Source: Dasypus novemcinctus (Eukaryota > Chordata > Mammalia > Cingulata > Dasypodidae). Taken from it: a DNA stretch of 64,000 nucleotides. Positions 24,061 to 36,700 of this stretch are shown one piece after another. Location of the stretch: NCBI RefSeq assembly GCF_030445035.2, contig NC_080673.1:194988216-195052215 (forward strand). The letters are read 5' to 3'. The position numbers and the translations under genes were made by a program. Position 1 is the stretch's first letter; each line of letters begins with the position of its first letter. The notes under the pieces are model-generated. The model searched no databases, was not told where the DNA came from, and saw only the letters and a list, made by a program, of their open reading frames with translations.

Positions 24061-25599
24061 TATATGTTCTGACTGACAAGATCTATGCCAATTTTCCATC
24101 AGATGGAATTACCTTTTCTCTCTTTTAAATCGTATGTGGGAGTAGATTTTACTGCTAAGTAAATGATAACTGATGTGGTCAATAAGACACCCTTGGAGAA
24201 ACAGATGTCTTTTTTTATTCTTTCCTCCTACAAGAATATTATTTAATAAATTATCCCCCTAGTGCTCAAAGTAGCAGAAGCCTAGAAGAACAACCAATGG
24301 CCCCAAAGCATGGAATAGTAGTTTTCTTATGGGCAGTCTCCAGTATATTGTATTTCAGTTGCACCTCATTTATCTATTATCACTGAAAAATGTGATATTT
24401 GATAAGAGAAATCTTTGCAATTAACTAAAACATCTCCTTTCAATAAAGCAATTCAACTTCAACTTGGTTAATAATTTGAATGGAAACTTTATAAATGAAT
24501 TTTTATATTTTCCTGTTCTACTAACTAAAATAAATTTGGTATTTGTGTTCTGCTGTGGTTTGGGATACTTTCGTGCATCTGAAGGTGTGAGCCTATTTTC
24601 TCCTACTGAATGGCTCCAGATCATTATACATAAAACTAGTGGGTGTGGCCCTTTTACCTACTTTGTCCTATCTCTCAAAGACTGGTTTTTAACTTGTGCT
24701 ATCATTTCATCTGCCTCCATCTACACTTTATCTCCTGCCTTTACTCTTGAAGAATGCTTGTTTTGGGTAGACAATTCTGCCTGCTCAAGGGGCCCTTTCC
24801 TGCTTTTAGCACTAAGTCCTGCATCTTGGAAAACCCTTCAGTCTGGGATACCTGGGGTAGCTGGTCACCCTGCATATAAACTGTCACATAGAAAAACTGA
24901 CAGAATAGCATGCTATAAATCATTGCAAAGGATGAGTAAGTGGAATTTGAAGAAGAACCTGAAAGCCTCCTCCACAATGTAATTCATCAGTTTTGTTACA
25001 AGGGTTACAGTAATTTTAAGGCATTTTCTTCTTCCATGTGCATGTGTGGCTCAGTTTTTGAGTGCAGAGATTGAGTATATACTCCTCCCAAGAGATCAGG
25101 AGATGGGGCCCATACTAACTCCACTAACCCAAAAACTTGATTAGCTGTAGTGCAGATTTTGTCTACCCAGCAACAAAAAACTGATTTAAGAGTTAAGAAA
25201 AAATCAATCCTCTGAAGTGATTGCTTTTCTGTGTGTTGCCTTGTGTAACCAATGCCTCGTTAACAATTCAGGAAGGAGAGATAGCTTACAAGCCTGGGGA
25301 TGGATTCTGTAAATGATGTTCTTGTGCAAAATGACTGAGTGTGTGTGTGTGTGTGTGTGTGTGTATTTGTGTGTGTACATAAGGAGTAGTGGGAAATCTT
25401 TGTGGATTTTGGATCTGAATGGCCTGGACCTATGGCTTCTGTTTATCAGAGAAGGCTTAGGACAAGTATTTACCATCTATTAGAATAGTGTTTAAAAACC
25501 TCCCCCACAGGTTGTGAGAATTAAATTTGAGAAGATGTAAAATTACAGAAAGATCTTTGTCCTTTCTCCTCTTTTTCCCTTCTCTTTTATCTTCTATTA
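24061..25599. other. Unassigned sequence with a GT microsatellite
   Basis: No repeat family is recognised. A GT run at 25339-25364 (13 units) continues imperfectly to 25376. A 172-codon open frame at 24464-24982 has no recognisable domain and is treated as chance. Confidence 0.5.
25339..25376. repeat. (GT)n microsatellite
   Basis: Thirteen uninterrupted GT units, then 'attt' and four more units. Confidence 0.95.
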
Positions 25600-25975
25600 C
25601 TTGTGTCATTGGAGATTTGTATTTTTACTGGCTCCAGGTGTTGGTCTCCTTGCTGTCCCTTGAACATATTAAGCACATTCTCTTCTGAGCACTCAATATT
25701 CCTTCAGTTCAAAATAGTCTTCCTTCAGAAATCCACATGATTCCCTCTTCATGCATATCTCCATTCTGCTCAAATTTCACCTCACTCAGTGTTCTTTCTC
25801 AAGTACCTTCTTCATAGTACTTTTCAAATGACTTATATTTTTGCCTATTGCTTGTCTTGCCATATCAGGCAACGGCTTTGTCTGTTTTTTTGTTTTCTTA
25901 CTAGTATATTCTCAGTGCTTAGAATGTTGCCAGGCATACACAATTTTAGCGAATGAATTAATGAATCAATAGAAG
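25600..25975 (+). repeat. L2 3' end
   Basis: L2 landmarks in order: 'ctccttgctgtcccttgaacatattaagcac' layout, 'cctcactcagtgttc', 'atagtacttttcaaatgac', 'ttctcagtgcttagaa.gttgccaggcata' and a terminal gaatgaattaatgaat. Confidence 0.65.
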
Positions 25976-26109
25976 TTTCAGGATAAATTTGTTCATAGAG
26001 CAATCACTATAGATTAGTGTAGTTGTGGGAAATCACCATCCTTTCCAATTCATTTGGAATATCGGGGAGGAAATTACAAGCAAAGATGGACAAAATATCA
26101 GGAGTGACT

Positions 26110-26300
26110 TTCAACAATGATTCTGCCTTTTGACACTCATCTGCCTTTTTACAAATCATATGACCTCTCTGTGTCTCAGTTTCATTTTAATATAGGAAGA
26201 ATCATACCTGTTTGGTTTATCTTACAGAGGGTCATATGGGTTAAGTAAGATAAAAAATGTGAAAATGGCTTGAGAATGCAAAGTATTATATTAAAACAGA
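26110..26300 (+). repeat. MIR
   Basis: Core motif 'ctctctgtgtctcagtttcat', an aatcatacct...gggtcatatgggttaag block, and a decayed 3' end. Confidence 0.6.
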
Positions 26301-26765
26301 TTATTTTCACATGAACGTTTACAATATTAGGCATATAAACCAGAGTCCTCTCGAGTAGGGCAGACCTCCCAAATGATTGAGGTTCCGAAGGAAAATAATA
26401 GAATTTCTATTTCTATTTAATTTTTTAAATTTCATTATGCTGTAGTTTTCTGTTTCATGCATGCTGTATAATGAATGTTCTATGTGTTCAGTACTGTATG
26501 CATATAACTTAAAATAAGTACACACATATCTATAGTACATGTGCAGAATTTTTTCCAGCTCAGAGAGCATGATTTTAAAACACATCTTAGCATTAATGGT
26601 GTGTTTATGGCTGAACTGACAGCAGTTTGTATTTATTTAGTGGATATATACTTAAACAGCACTTAATGAGCACCAGAAGCGTCATTGTCCTAAGTCTTTT
26701 CCAAATATTGACTTGTACAATATGAATGGAAGAACATGAATTTAAAATGGTATTTCTCCTATAAC

Positions 26766-27012
26766 ATGCATTCTCAACATGAATGGTGGGGTGAATATTG
26801 CCCCCAAGAGGGTGAAAATTGGTTTTGATGGGGTGGCAAAAAAAAGTCTCATTTTATGTGTAAAGCACAAATTTTATATACTTGTAGTACAATGACATAT
26901 ATACAGTATATTTGTGGAATTAAAATTTCAAGGGAAAGTGAAAAGGAAAAAAATTCTCTAAAAAGGTTTCCAAGGGAGTGTTAATGAGACAAAAAGACTG
27001 AGAAACTCTGTC
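26766..27012. mobile_element. hAT-like non-autonomous DNA transposon relic
   Basis: The unit opens 'cattctcaacatgaatgg' and closes 'agactgagaaactctg', which are near-complementary ends of the hAT/MER5 type. Between them are 'ttgcccccaagaggg' and a lysine-rich-looking A/T tract. I cannot name the family, and an 8-bp duplication was not resolved. Confidence 0.45.
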
Positions 27013-27319
27013 TTAGAAAACAAAGTGATATAAGTTATTTTTTAAAGATTACTGTTAAACAGGAGCTATAGGGGCTCAGGAGTGTCAGGATGACAAATTT
27101 AAAATGGAACCAAACTCATTCTAAATATCAATACTTCAAAATTGTGCAGTATTTTCAACAAGGCAATCTAGTTTGTGATTTACTTGGAAGAAGGGAAGGG
27201 AAGAATATGATATGAAAATTGTTTACTCACGAATCAAAACAGAAAACCATTCTAAAATCACAAGAGTTAAAAATATGGATAATAAATTGCATTTATAAGT
27301 CTTTAGGCTTTTAAAATGT

Positions 27320-27420
27320 GCATACATCATAATCCTTTTGGGTCTTTATATGATTTTTGGAGGTAGGTATTATTTAAGGTTGTATCTTAGAAATGAGGAA
27401 AGTGATGCTCAGGAAGTGGC
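27320..27420 (-). repeat. MIR fragment
   Basis: Reverse-complement MIR core: 'ttggaggtaggtattattt' then 'agaaatgaggaaagtgatgctcagga'. Confidence 0.5.
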
Positions 27421-27427
27421 CGAAAGA

Positions 27428-27890
27428 AGACATATCCATGCCCTAATACCTGAACCCTGTGAATATTATTTTCTTTGGAAAAAGAGTTTGTGTAGATGTA
27501 ATTAACTTAAAGATCTTGAGATAAAGAAGTAATCCTGGGTTGTCCAAGTGGATTCTATATCCAATGAATAGTGTCCTTATAAGGAGACAGCTAATTGGAG
27601 ACACGGACACACAAGGGAGTTGGTCCATGAAGATGGAAGCAAAGATTGGAGTTAGGCAACTACAAGCCAAGGACAACCTGGAGCCCTTAGAAACTGGAAG
27701 GGCAAGGAATAGATTTTCTCCTAGAGCCTTCAGAGGAATGCAGCCTGCCAAAATCTTGATTTTTGCACTTCTGACCTCCAGGCCTCCAGGCCTCCAGGCC
27801 TCCAGGCCTCCAGAGCTATGAGAGATGATATTTCTGTTGTTTTTAGGCCAGACAGGTTGTGGTTATGATGACAACCCCAGAAAACTAATA
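27428..27890 (+). mobile_element. MLT1-type solo LTR with internal 8-bp tandem repeat
   Basis: MLT1 landmarks: 'ccctaatacctgaaccctgtgaat', 'gtgtccttataagg', 'gaagatggaagcaaagattggagt', 'caagccaaggacaacctgga', 'cctgccaaaatcttgatttttgcacttctg' and 'gatgatatttctgttgttttta'. At 27775-27813 the expected single 'cctccag' is expanded to nearly five copies of the 8-mer cctccagg. Confidence 0.75.
27775..27813. repeat. 8-bp tandem repeat (cctccagg)
   Basis: Four perfect units plus 7/8 of a fifth, inside the MLT1-type LTR. Each junction creates the palindrome AGGCCT. Confidence 0.95.
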
Positions 27891-28699
27891 TAGGAGGTTA
27901 AATAGGACAACCCAAACTTAATTCATTTAGTTTCAGGACATTCAGGACATTGAGATCTCTCAATAATGGCACACATTTTAAATATTTTCTTTTGTGAGCT
28001 ATGTGTTTTAACATTCAAACAAGAAGTTTGTACTATCTTCACTGAAACAATGTAACTTTGTTCATTATCACATAGAAAATTTACTTCTTTCGCCATGCAT
28101 GATAATATAATATTTTGACACAATAATTTTTATTACGGTAACAATTACATAAAATTCTACCATTAGTTTTACTAGCTTGAGCATTTTTCTCAAACTATGT
28201 ATTGATATAATCCAAAATCACAATTTTCTTTTAATGTGTTTACTTTTCATTAAACATGTTTCCTGTTTTATTGAAACCTGGCCATTATTATGCATTACAT
28301 GGACAATGCTTATATTATCTCTTCAAAGTATTTTTGGGGCAAGTTGGACCCTAACAGGTAAGTCAGGTGGAGTCCCTTCCTCAGGACCAACCTTGTGATC
28401 GGGTAGATTGTTGAATGAATTCCTTGCCCAGTGTTGTTGTATTAACTGAGGTTCTTTAATACAGAGATGAGAGACTAATCGAGGAGAATCAACCCACCAT
28501 CACAAATCAAGGCCATTTGACCCGTCTGCATATTCTGTCATCCACTGAAGCAGAGGTAACACTTGCCTGGGCAGCTATTATTTTGGGTACCATAGTTTCT
28601 ACTTTTCCTCTGCTGGTATCACAAAGCTCAAATATCTAGAGAATTGCCTGCCATGTTAGACTGGAAATTCCTTGCAGGAAAGGCCTGACATCTGGCTTG
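27891..28699. other. No feature recognised
   Basis: AT-rich in the first half; no open frame, named repeat or RNA gene identified. Confidence 0.4.
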
Positions 28700-30527
28700 T
28701 TTATTTCTTTTTTTCTTTCTTTTTAATTGGAGCAGTTGTAGGTTTAGAGAAAAATTATGCAGAAATTACAGGGTTCCCATATACACCCCCTCACATAAAC
28801 AGATTTCCCTGTCATTAACATTTTGCATTAGTGTAGTGCTTTTGTTAAAATTGATGAAACAATATTATTAAAATTATATTATTAACCATAGTCAATAGTT
28901 TACTTTAGGGTTCACTCATTGTGTTATGCAGTTCTATGGTGTTTTTTTATCATTATTCTTTTTATTCTGGTAACATCTACACAATTTAAATTTAATCATT
29001 TAATTACTTTCTCATACACAATTCAGGGGTGTTGATTACATTCAAAATGTGCTATCTTAAGTGCCATCCACGACCAAATCTTTTCTGTCATCCCAAACAG
29101 AAATTCTCTACAAATTAAGCATTAATTCCCCATTCCCCACCCTTACCCCTGCCCCTGGTAAATTGTATTTTAGTTTCTGTCTATAAAATTTTGCATATTC
29201 TAATAATTTCATACATGTGAGATAGTACATTATTTGTCTTTTTGTGTCTGGCTTATTTCACAAAACATGAAGTCTTCAAGGTTCTGATGTATCAGAACTT
29301 CATTCTTTTTTTATGGCTGAATAATATTCCATTGTATGTATATATGACATTTTGTGTATCCATTCATCTGTTGGTGGACACTTATGTTGCTTCCATCTTT
29401 TGGCTGTTGTGAATAATGTCACTATGAACATCAGTGTGCAAATCTCTCTTTGAGTTCCTGTTTTGAGTTCTTTTGGGTACATACCTAGAAGTTGGATAGT
29501 TGAGCCATATGGCAATTCTATACTTAACATTCCAAGGAACTACTAAACTGTTTCCACAGTGGCTGAACCATTCTGCATTCAAACCAACAATGAACAAAGA
29601 TTTCCATTACTCAAATCCTCTCCAACATTTAAATTTTCCATTTTTTTAATAGTAACCATTCTAGAGGGTATGAAGTGGTATCTCATTGTGGTTTTGATTT
29701 GTTTTCCATAATGACTAATAATTTTGAGCATTCTTTCCTGTGTTTATTGGTCCTTTGTGTATCTTCCTTGGAAAAATGTCTATTCAAAGTTCTTTGCCCA
29801 TTTCTAAATTAGGTTGTTTATGTTTTTGTTGTTGAGATATATATATTCATTATATATTTGGATATTAAGCCTTTCTCTGATATATGATTTACAATTATTT
29901 TTTCCCATTCTGTAGATTGTTTTTTTACTTACTTGATATTGTCCATTTGGTGCACAATTTAAAAAAAATGATGAAATCCCATTTATCTATTTTTTCTTTA
30001 GTTGCTTGCACTTTTGATATAAAGTCTAAGAAACCATTGCCTAATATAAGGCACTTAATATATTCCCCTGTGTTTTACTCTAGAGGTTTTATACTTTAAG
30101 TTCTTATATATTGGTCTTTGACCCATTTTGAGTTAATTTTTGTTTATGGTATAAGAGAGGGGCTCACTTTCATTCTTTTGCATGGGGATATCCAATTTTC
30201 CCAGTACCACTTGTTGAGGATTCTATTCTTTCCCCATTGAGTGGACTTGACACCCTTGTCAAAAAGCAATTGGCCATAGATGTGAGGGTTTATTTCTAAA
30301 CTCTTATTTCAGTTCCATTGGTCTACATATCTGTTTGGGGCCAGTACCATGCTGTTTTGATTATCACAGATTTTTAAATAAGTCTTAAAATTGGGATGGA
30401 TAAGTCTTCCAACTCTCCAACTTTGTTGTTTATCAAGTTTCTGACTATTTTGGGGCCCCTTATCTGTCTGATTGTCCCAGTACATATCATGTATCATAAC
30501 CCTGGGCCCGTGGTATACTCTTTTTTT
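28700..30527 (-). mobile_element. Old L1M: 3'UTR and ORF2 C-terminal half, antisense
   Basis: The 3'UTR occupies about 28700-29240 and is of the ordinary eutherian L1M kind, unlike the lineage-type tails elsewhere. ORF2 follows on the minus strand. At 29300-29530 the C-terminal signature HTMEYYSAIKKE is intact. Stops and frameshifts are scattered through the rest up to about 30505. Confidence 0.85.
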
Positions 30528-30592
30528 TTTTAAATGTATTTTTTATTTTTAAAAAAGATATTAGCTTACATATATGTTACATAAAAAATAAA
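30528..30592 (-). mobile_element. Terminal scrap of an antisense lineage-type L1 3' end
   Basis: About 60 bp matching the reverse complement of the L1 terminus, compare 63840-63890 ('aaagata...gttacat.aaaaaata'). It is cut off exactly where the sense L1 5'UTR starts. It may be the 3' end of the antisense copy at 41190-43125, separated from it by the sense L1; about 400 bp of that copy would then be missing. Confidence 0.5.
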
Positions 30593-31368
30593 GGGGAGGA
30601 GGTGGGGCAAGGTGGCATCAGCATAAGAGCACCCATATCATCACTCCTACAAAAAAAACAGCTGAGTGGGGACAAAATCCTGCCTGAGTGAGCTGTTTTG
30701 AGACTTACAAAGCAGGAGGCTGCTGGACATCTACCTGGAGAGAGCACAACAGGAAGAATGATAGCTCAAGGTAAAACCACAGGTTTCTGCCCCTCCCCCA
30801 GGCCAAGAAGCTGAGGCTTTCCCCAAACCTCACTGGTCACACAGCTGGAGGAGAAAAACTCTGAGAGTGCGGGGTTCTGGTGAAGGGTGGAGAGGGGTCC
30901 TACAAGTGCAGGTTCAATGATCTGCATCCCCCTTTTTGAGCTTTGAGAGCATACCAGTTGGCTTGTGGAAAAACCAGGAAGAGGAGAGAGGCATATCTGC
31001 TGAGGCAGCAAGATTTACCTAACCTCTGTGGATTACCTCTGGGAGAAGGCGGGGCCAGGCAATTAACTAATTCTGTGCAACACACCTAAGGGAGAGAAAC
31101 AGTAGGAAGTGCTTGGTAGGCTTCCAAGAGCATATTTAAGGTTCCCAGCAAAGTGTGGGTGCTCTCTATCAAAGAGACTGAGAGTCACTATTTTCCATAG
31201 TGATTTAGTTCACCAGGGTCCATTTGAATTTCTGGGGAGAACTCTCACATGGGCTTCCTGCTGCCCTGGGAGAGAGGGAAGTAAAAAGGGAGAAAGGGGG
31301 ATGGGCAGATTCCCAATCAGTTTACTTAATTACAAAGAGGAGCAGGTTGACCCTGAAGGAGGGTTTGG

Positions 31369-31735
31369 GGCGGCGGACTTGGCCCAGTGGTTAGGGCATC
31401 CCTCTAACACATGGGAGGTCCGTGGTTCAAACCCTGGGCCTCCTTGACCCGTGTGGGGCTGACCCATGTGCAGTGCTGATGCGCGCAGGGAGTGCCGTGC
31501 CATGCGGGGGTGTCCCCCGCATAGGGAGTCCCACGTGCAGGGAACGCACTCAGTGGGGAGAGCTGCCCAGCGCGAAAGAAAGTGCAGCCTGCCCAGGAAT
31601 GGTGCCACACACATGGAGGGCTGACGCGACAAGATGACACAACAAAAAGAGACACAGATTCCTGTGCCGCTGAAAGACGCAGCAAATAGACAACCGGGGA
31701 GGGGAGGGAAATAAATAAATAAATCTAAAAAAAAA
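31369..31735 (+). mobile_element. DAS-type tRNA-derived SINE, full length
   Basis: The element has a tRNA-like head with an A-box region around 31380-31396 and the B box ggttcaaaccc at 31424-31434. A GC-rich body follows, then an (aaat)n/poly(A) tail. It is flanked by the perfect 13-bp duplication aaggagggtttgg at 31356-31368 and 31736-31748. L1 proteins mobilise such SINEs. The SINE sits inside an L1 5'UTR, so it is younger than that L1. I know this SINE class from armadillos, which makes it the main lineage clue in the window. Confidence 0.92.
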
Positions 31736-32739
31736 AAGGAGGGTTTGGCACAGTGGAGGAGTTTCAGCCTTGACTGTACAAGATCTCTGGTTCAGTTCAC
31801 AGCTTCTCTTACAGTAGTGGCCCCCTGGAATATTAGCTGATACTTTGAGAGTGGGAAAACATAGATAATATCCTTGTATTAGATTCCCTTGGGTCTCTTT
31901 CTTTCCCTACATAAGAGCTTAAGAGGGAAGTCTGGTTTTTTATTGTTTGGTTGGCTCCTTGCTTGAGGGCTTGTATTTATTTTTCTTGTTATCTTCTCTT
32001 CCCTTCCTCTTTATGCCACCACACTTTTTTTTTACTTTCTTTCTTTTTTCCTTTTTTCAGTTAGGTGCTGCCTACTTGTTTATTGTTTGATGTGCTTCCT
32101 CATCCTCAACATCCTCTTTTCTGTGTGTACTGATTTTGGCTACCAATGCTATCTCTTTTCCTTCCTATGTCTTTCTACATTCCACCTTCTGTTGTTGCTC
32201 TTTGTTTAGCCCCCAATTTTTCTGGCTTTTTATTTCTAACACTTAAATTCTGTTTTCTATATTTTAGAAACTTTTTTTCTTTTGTCATTTCTTTTCTCTT
32301 TCCCTCTCTCCTGATCACACTAGCCTTTTAATTCATACTATATTCTTCTCCATATTCAGTTTCCCATTTCATTGTAAGTATTCCACTTTCTTATTCCTAT
32401 AACTATACACTGCTTACATGAATTTAATATTCATTCTCCTAGGTCTTATACGGTTCTTCTGCTAACATTTACTAAAAATACTGCTATTATACTTTTTCGT
32501 TTCTTACCTCTTTTGCTTTCTCTAACCCTAATCTTTTTCCTTCAAGGTAATGTAGACAACAACAAGGTAACAGAATAAGAACAAAGTGTCAAAGAGAAAA
32601 ATTAACACATACACAGAAGCAGTACCTAAAATACCCCAAAACTAAAGGGAGAAGCTAATCAACTGAATAAAACCACCAAGGTAAAATGATGACCAGACAG
32701 TAACAAAAAAGTACAAACCATACCAATAATCAGGAAAAC

Positions 32740-33626
32740 ATGGCCCAGTCCAATGAATAAATAAAAAACCAGGAGGAAGAGCAGAAGATAGAACAGCTAA
32801 TCAAAGCTCTCCAATCAGATATCACAGACCAACTTAATGAAGTAAAGGAAGAGATTAAGGCTATTAAGAAAACACTTGGAGAGCATACTGAAGAAATTGT
32901 AAACATATGCAAAAAGATAACAGATATGACAGTGATGAACAGCACCATTCAAGAAATCAAAAATATACTTTCAGCAAATAATAGCATATTTGAAGAAGAA
33001 GATGAAAGATATAGTGATGTGGAAGGCAGTACATCTGAAATTAAACAAATTGTAGAATTGATAGATATAAAGATAGAGAAAATCCAACAGGGACTTAGGG
33101 ATTTGAATGACAACCCAAAATGCACAAACATATGCATTATAGGCATCCCAGAAGTAGAAGAGAAGGGAAAAGGTACAGAGGGTTGTTAGAGAAAATAATG
33201 GGTGAAAATCTCCCAAACCTATTGAAAGGAGATGCATGTACATGTCCAGGAAGGGCAGTGCATCCCAAACAGTATAAATCCAAACAAACCTACGCCTAGA
33301 CGTATATTTGTCAAATTATCCAATGCTCAGGAGAAAGAAAAAATACTGAAGGCAGCAAGAGAAGAGAGAACCATCACATATAAGGGAAGCTCAATATGAT
33401 TAAATGCTGACTTTTCATCTGAAACCATGGAGGCAAGAAGGCACTGGTATCACATAGTCAAGGCATTAAAAGAAAAGATTTTCCAGCCAAGAATACACTA
33501 TCCAGCAAAGCTGGCATTCAAAAATGGTGGAGAGTTCAAAATATTCACAGATAGACAGAAACTAAAAGAGTATGCCAGTAAGAAACTTGCACTTCAAAAA
33601 ATACGAAAGGGAGTTCTGCAGTAGGA
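32740..33626 (+). pseudogene. L1 ORF1 pseudogene
   Basis: The ATG at 32740 is followed by a stop at codon 7 (32758-32760); the frame then stays open to a stop at 33187-33189. The open stretch is a coiled-coil-like, Glu/Lys/Ile-rich segment ending in the start of the RRM (NICIIGIPEVEEKGKGTE). The rest of the RRM follows in another frame and includes RIFVKLSNAQEKEKILKAAR (about 33300-33360). The C-terminal domain is at 33427-33624 (RIHYPAKLAFKNGGEFKIF...RKGVLQ). All three ORF1p domains are therefore present in order, but disrupted. ORF1p normally forms trimers that coat L1 RNA. Confidence 0.85.
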
Positions 33627-33730
33627 AAGAAAAAGACAGGAAAGACAGAGCTGGAGGAGAGTGTAAGAACAATTAAAAAGAAAAAAAGAGAAATAAAAAC
33701 AACATATGAAATATACAAATCCAAAAAAAT

Positions 33731-36700
33731 ATGGCTAATGTAAATAATTCCTTGAGAGTAATAACACTGACTGTCACCTGCCAAGAGACACAGATTGACA
33801 GAATGGATAAGGAATATTACCCACTATATGCTGTCTCCAAGAAACCCACTTTAGACCCAGGGATTCAAGGAGGTTGAAAGTGAATGGCTGGAAAACAATC
33901 TTACAAGCAAACAATAACCAAAAAGGGGTAGGGGGAGATATACTGGACAAAATAGACTTTAAATGCAAACTGTTTTGAGAGACAAAGATGGACACTACCT
34001 ATTAGTAAAAAGGGTAATCTTTCAAGAAGAAAGAACAATCATAAATATTTATCAAAATATTTATGCATCAAATATTATGCATCAAAATACATGAGGCAAA
34101 CACTGGAAAAACTAAGTAGAAGAATACATGACTCTACAATTATAGTGGGGGACTTTAATATATTATTATCACCATTAGACAGAACATCTCAATAGAGAAT
34201 CAAAAAAGAAACAAAACCTTTGAATAATGTATTAGAAGATCTGGACCTAATAGACATATATAAAACAGTACACCCAAATACAGCAGGATATACATTCTCC
34301 TCAAGTGCACATAGATCATTCTCCAAGATAGACCACATGCTAGGTCACAGAGAAAGTCTCAATGAATTCAGAAAGATTGAAATCATACAAAGTAATTTCT
34401 CTGAGCACAGTGGAAGGAAGCTGAAAATCTGCATGGGCCAGAGACCCAGATTAGACATCAAGATATGAAAGTTAAGCAACACACTCTCAGACAAATGGTG
34501 GGTCAAGGAGAAAACCTCAAAAGAAATCAGTAACTACCTTGAAACTAATGAAAATGACAACACAGCATATCAAAACTTATGGGATGCAGCATAAGCTGTA
34601 CTGAGAGGAAAATTCATAGCCATAAATTCATACATCAAAAAAGAAGAAAGAGCTAAAATCAAAAACTTAAGTGCACGCTTGGAGGAATTAGTAAAAAAAC
34701 AAAACAACAAACTAACCCCAAAAGGAAAAGAAAGAAATAACAAAGATCAGGGCAGGATTAAACAAAATAGAAAATAAGAAAGCACTAGAAAACAACAACA
34801 AAAAACTGGTTCTTTGAGACGATCAATAAAGTTGACAAACCCTTAGCTAGACTAACAAAGAAAAAAAGAGAGAAGATGCAAATATACAAAATAGGAATTG
34901 AGATAGGGGATATCACCATTGACCTCACAGAAATAAAGACTATCATAAGAGGACACTCTGAAAAACTATAAAACTATATGCCAGGAAGAATAACAATTTA
35001 GAGGAAATGGACAAATTCCTAGAAACACACAAGCAGCCTACATTGACTAAAGAAGAAATTGATGATCTCAACAAACCAGTCACAAGTAAAGAGATAGAAA
35101 CAGTCATTAAAAGCCTCCCAACTAAGAAAAGCCTTGGGCCAGATGGATTCACAAGTGAATTCTACCAAACATTACAGAAAGAACTAACACAAATCTTGTT
35201 TTAACTTTTCCAAAAAATCAAAATAGAAGGAACATTGCCTAACTCATTCTATGATACCAACATTATCCTAAAACTAAAGCCAAACAAAGACAACACAAGA
35301 AAGGAAAATTACCAACCAATCTTCTAATGAATCTAGATGCTAAAATCCTCAACAAAATACTTGCTAATCATATTCAACACACATCAAATGAATTATACAC
35401 CATGACCAAGTGGATTTCATCCCTGTTATGCAAAGATGATTCAATGTAAGAAAATCAATCAATGTAATACACCACATAAACAGATTGAAAGAAAAAAATC
35501 ACATGAGCCTATCTATAAATGCAGAAAAAGCATTTGACAAAATACAGCAACCTTTCCTGCAAAAGATAGGAATAGAAGGAAACTTTCTGAACATGATCAA
35601 GGGTATATATGAGAAACCCACAGCTAACATCATTTACAAAGGTGAAATCCTAATATCCTTCCCTATAAGATCAATAACTAGACAAGGATGCCTGCTATCA
35701 CTGCTCCTATTTAACATTGTGTTATAAGTACTTGTTTAAGCACTGAGGGAAGAAACAGATATAAAGGCATCCTAATTGGAAAGGAAGAAGTAAAAATTTC
35801 ACTATTTACAGACAACATGATCCTGTACATAGAAAGCCCTGAGAAATCTACAAAAAAGCTTCCAGTACTTATAAATGAGTTCAGTAAAGTCACAGGGTAT
35901 AAGATCAATGTGCAAAAATTAATAGCATTTCTGTACACCAATAAGGAGCAATCCAAGGAGGAAATCAAGAAAAAAATACTATTTACAATAGTAAATAGAA
36001 AAATCAAATACCTAGGAACAAATTTAACTAAAGATGTAGAAGACTTATACACAGAAAAGTACACAAAACTGTTCAAGGCAGTCAAAGAAGACCTAAACAA
36101 ATGGAAGAATATTCCCTGTTGATGGATAGGAAGACTCAATATCATTAAGATGTCTATCTTGCTAAAACTGATCTACAGATTTAATGCAATCCCAATAAAA
36201 ATCAAGACAGCATGTTTTTACTGAACTGGAAAAACTATGAAATTTATTTGGAAAGGAAAGAGACCCCAAATAGCCAAAGACATGTTGGAGAAAAAAAATG
36301 AAATTGGAGGAATCACACTACCTGGCTTTAAAACATACTATAAAGCTATAGTGGTCAAAACAGCATGATATTGGCACAAGGATAGACACACTGACCAATG
36401 GAACCAAATTGAGAGTATGAATATAGATCTTTGCATGTGCAGTCATCTGATATTTGACAAGGTTACAAAGCCCATTCACCTGAGAGAGAACGGCCTATTC
36501 AACAAGTGGTGCTTGGAGAACCAGATATCCATATGCAAAAGAATGAGAAAGGATTACCATCTCACACCTTATACAAAAATCAAGATGGATCGAGGATCTA
36601 AATATAAGAGCCAAGACCATAAAGACCTTGAGAGACAATGTAGGAAAGCATCTACATGACCATGTAATAGGAAATGGTTTCATGAATTTCACACCCAAAG

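Noticed and set aside
24464..24982. A 172-codon open frame on the plus strand
   Set aside because: No recognisable domain, no coding-like neighbours and no splice or promoter context; Cys/Phe/Leu-rich composition is what AT-rich non-coding DNA gives by chance.
31109..31685. Several frames of 70-112 codons on both strands, with Pro/Cys/Trp-rich products
   Set aside because: They are translations of the GC-rich DAS SINE and L1 5'UTR.
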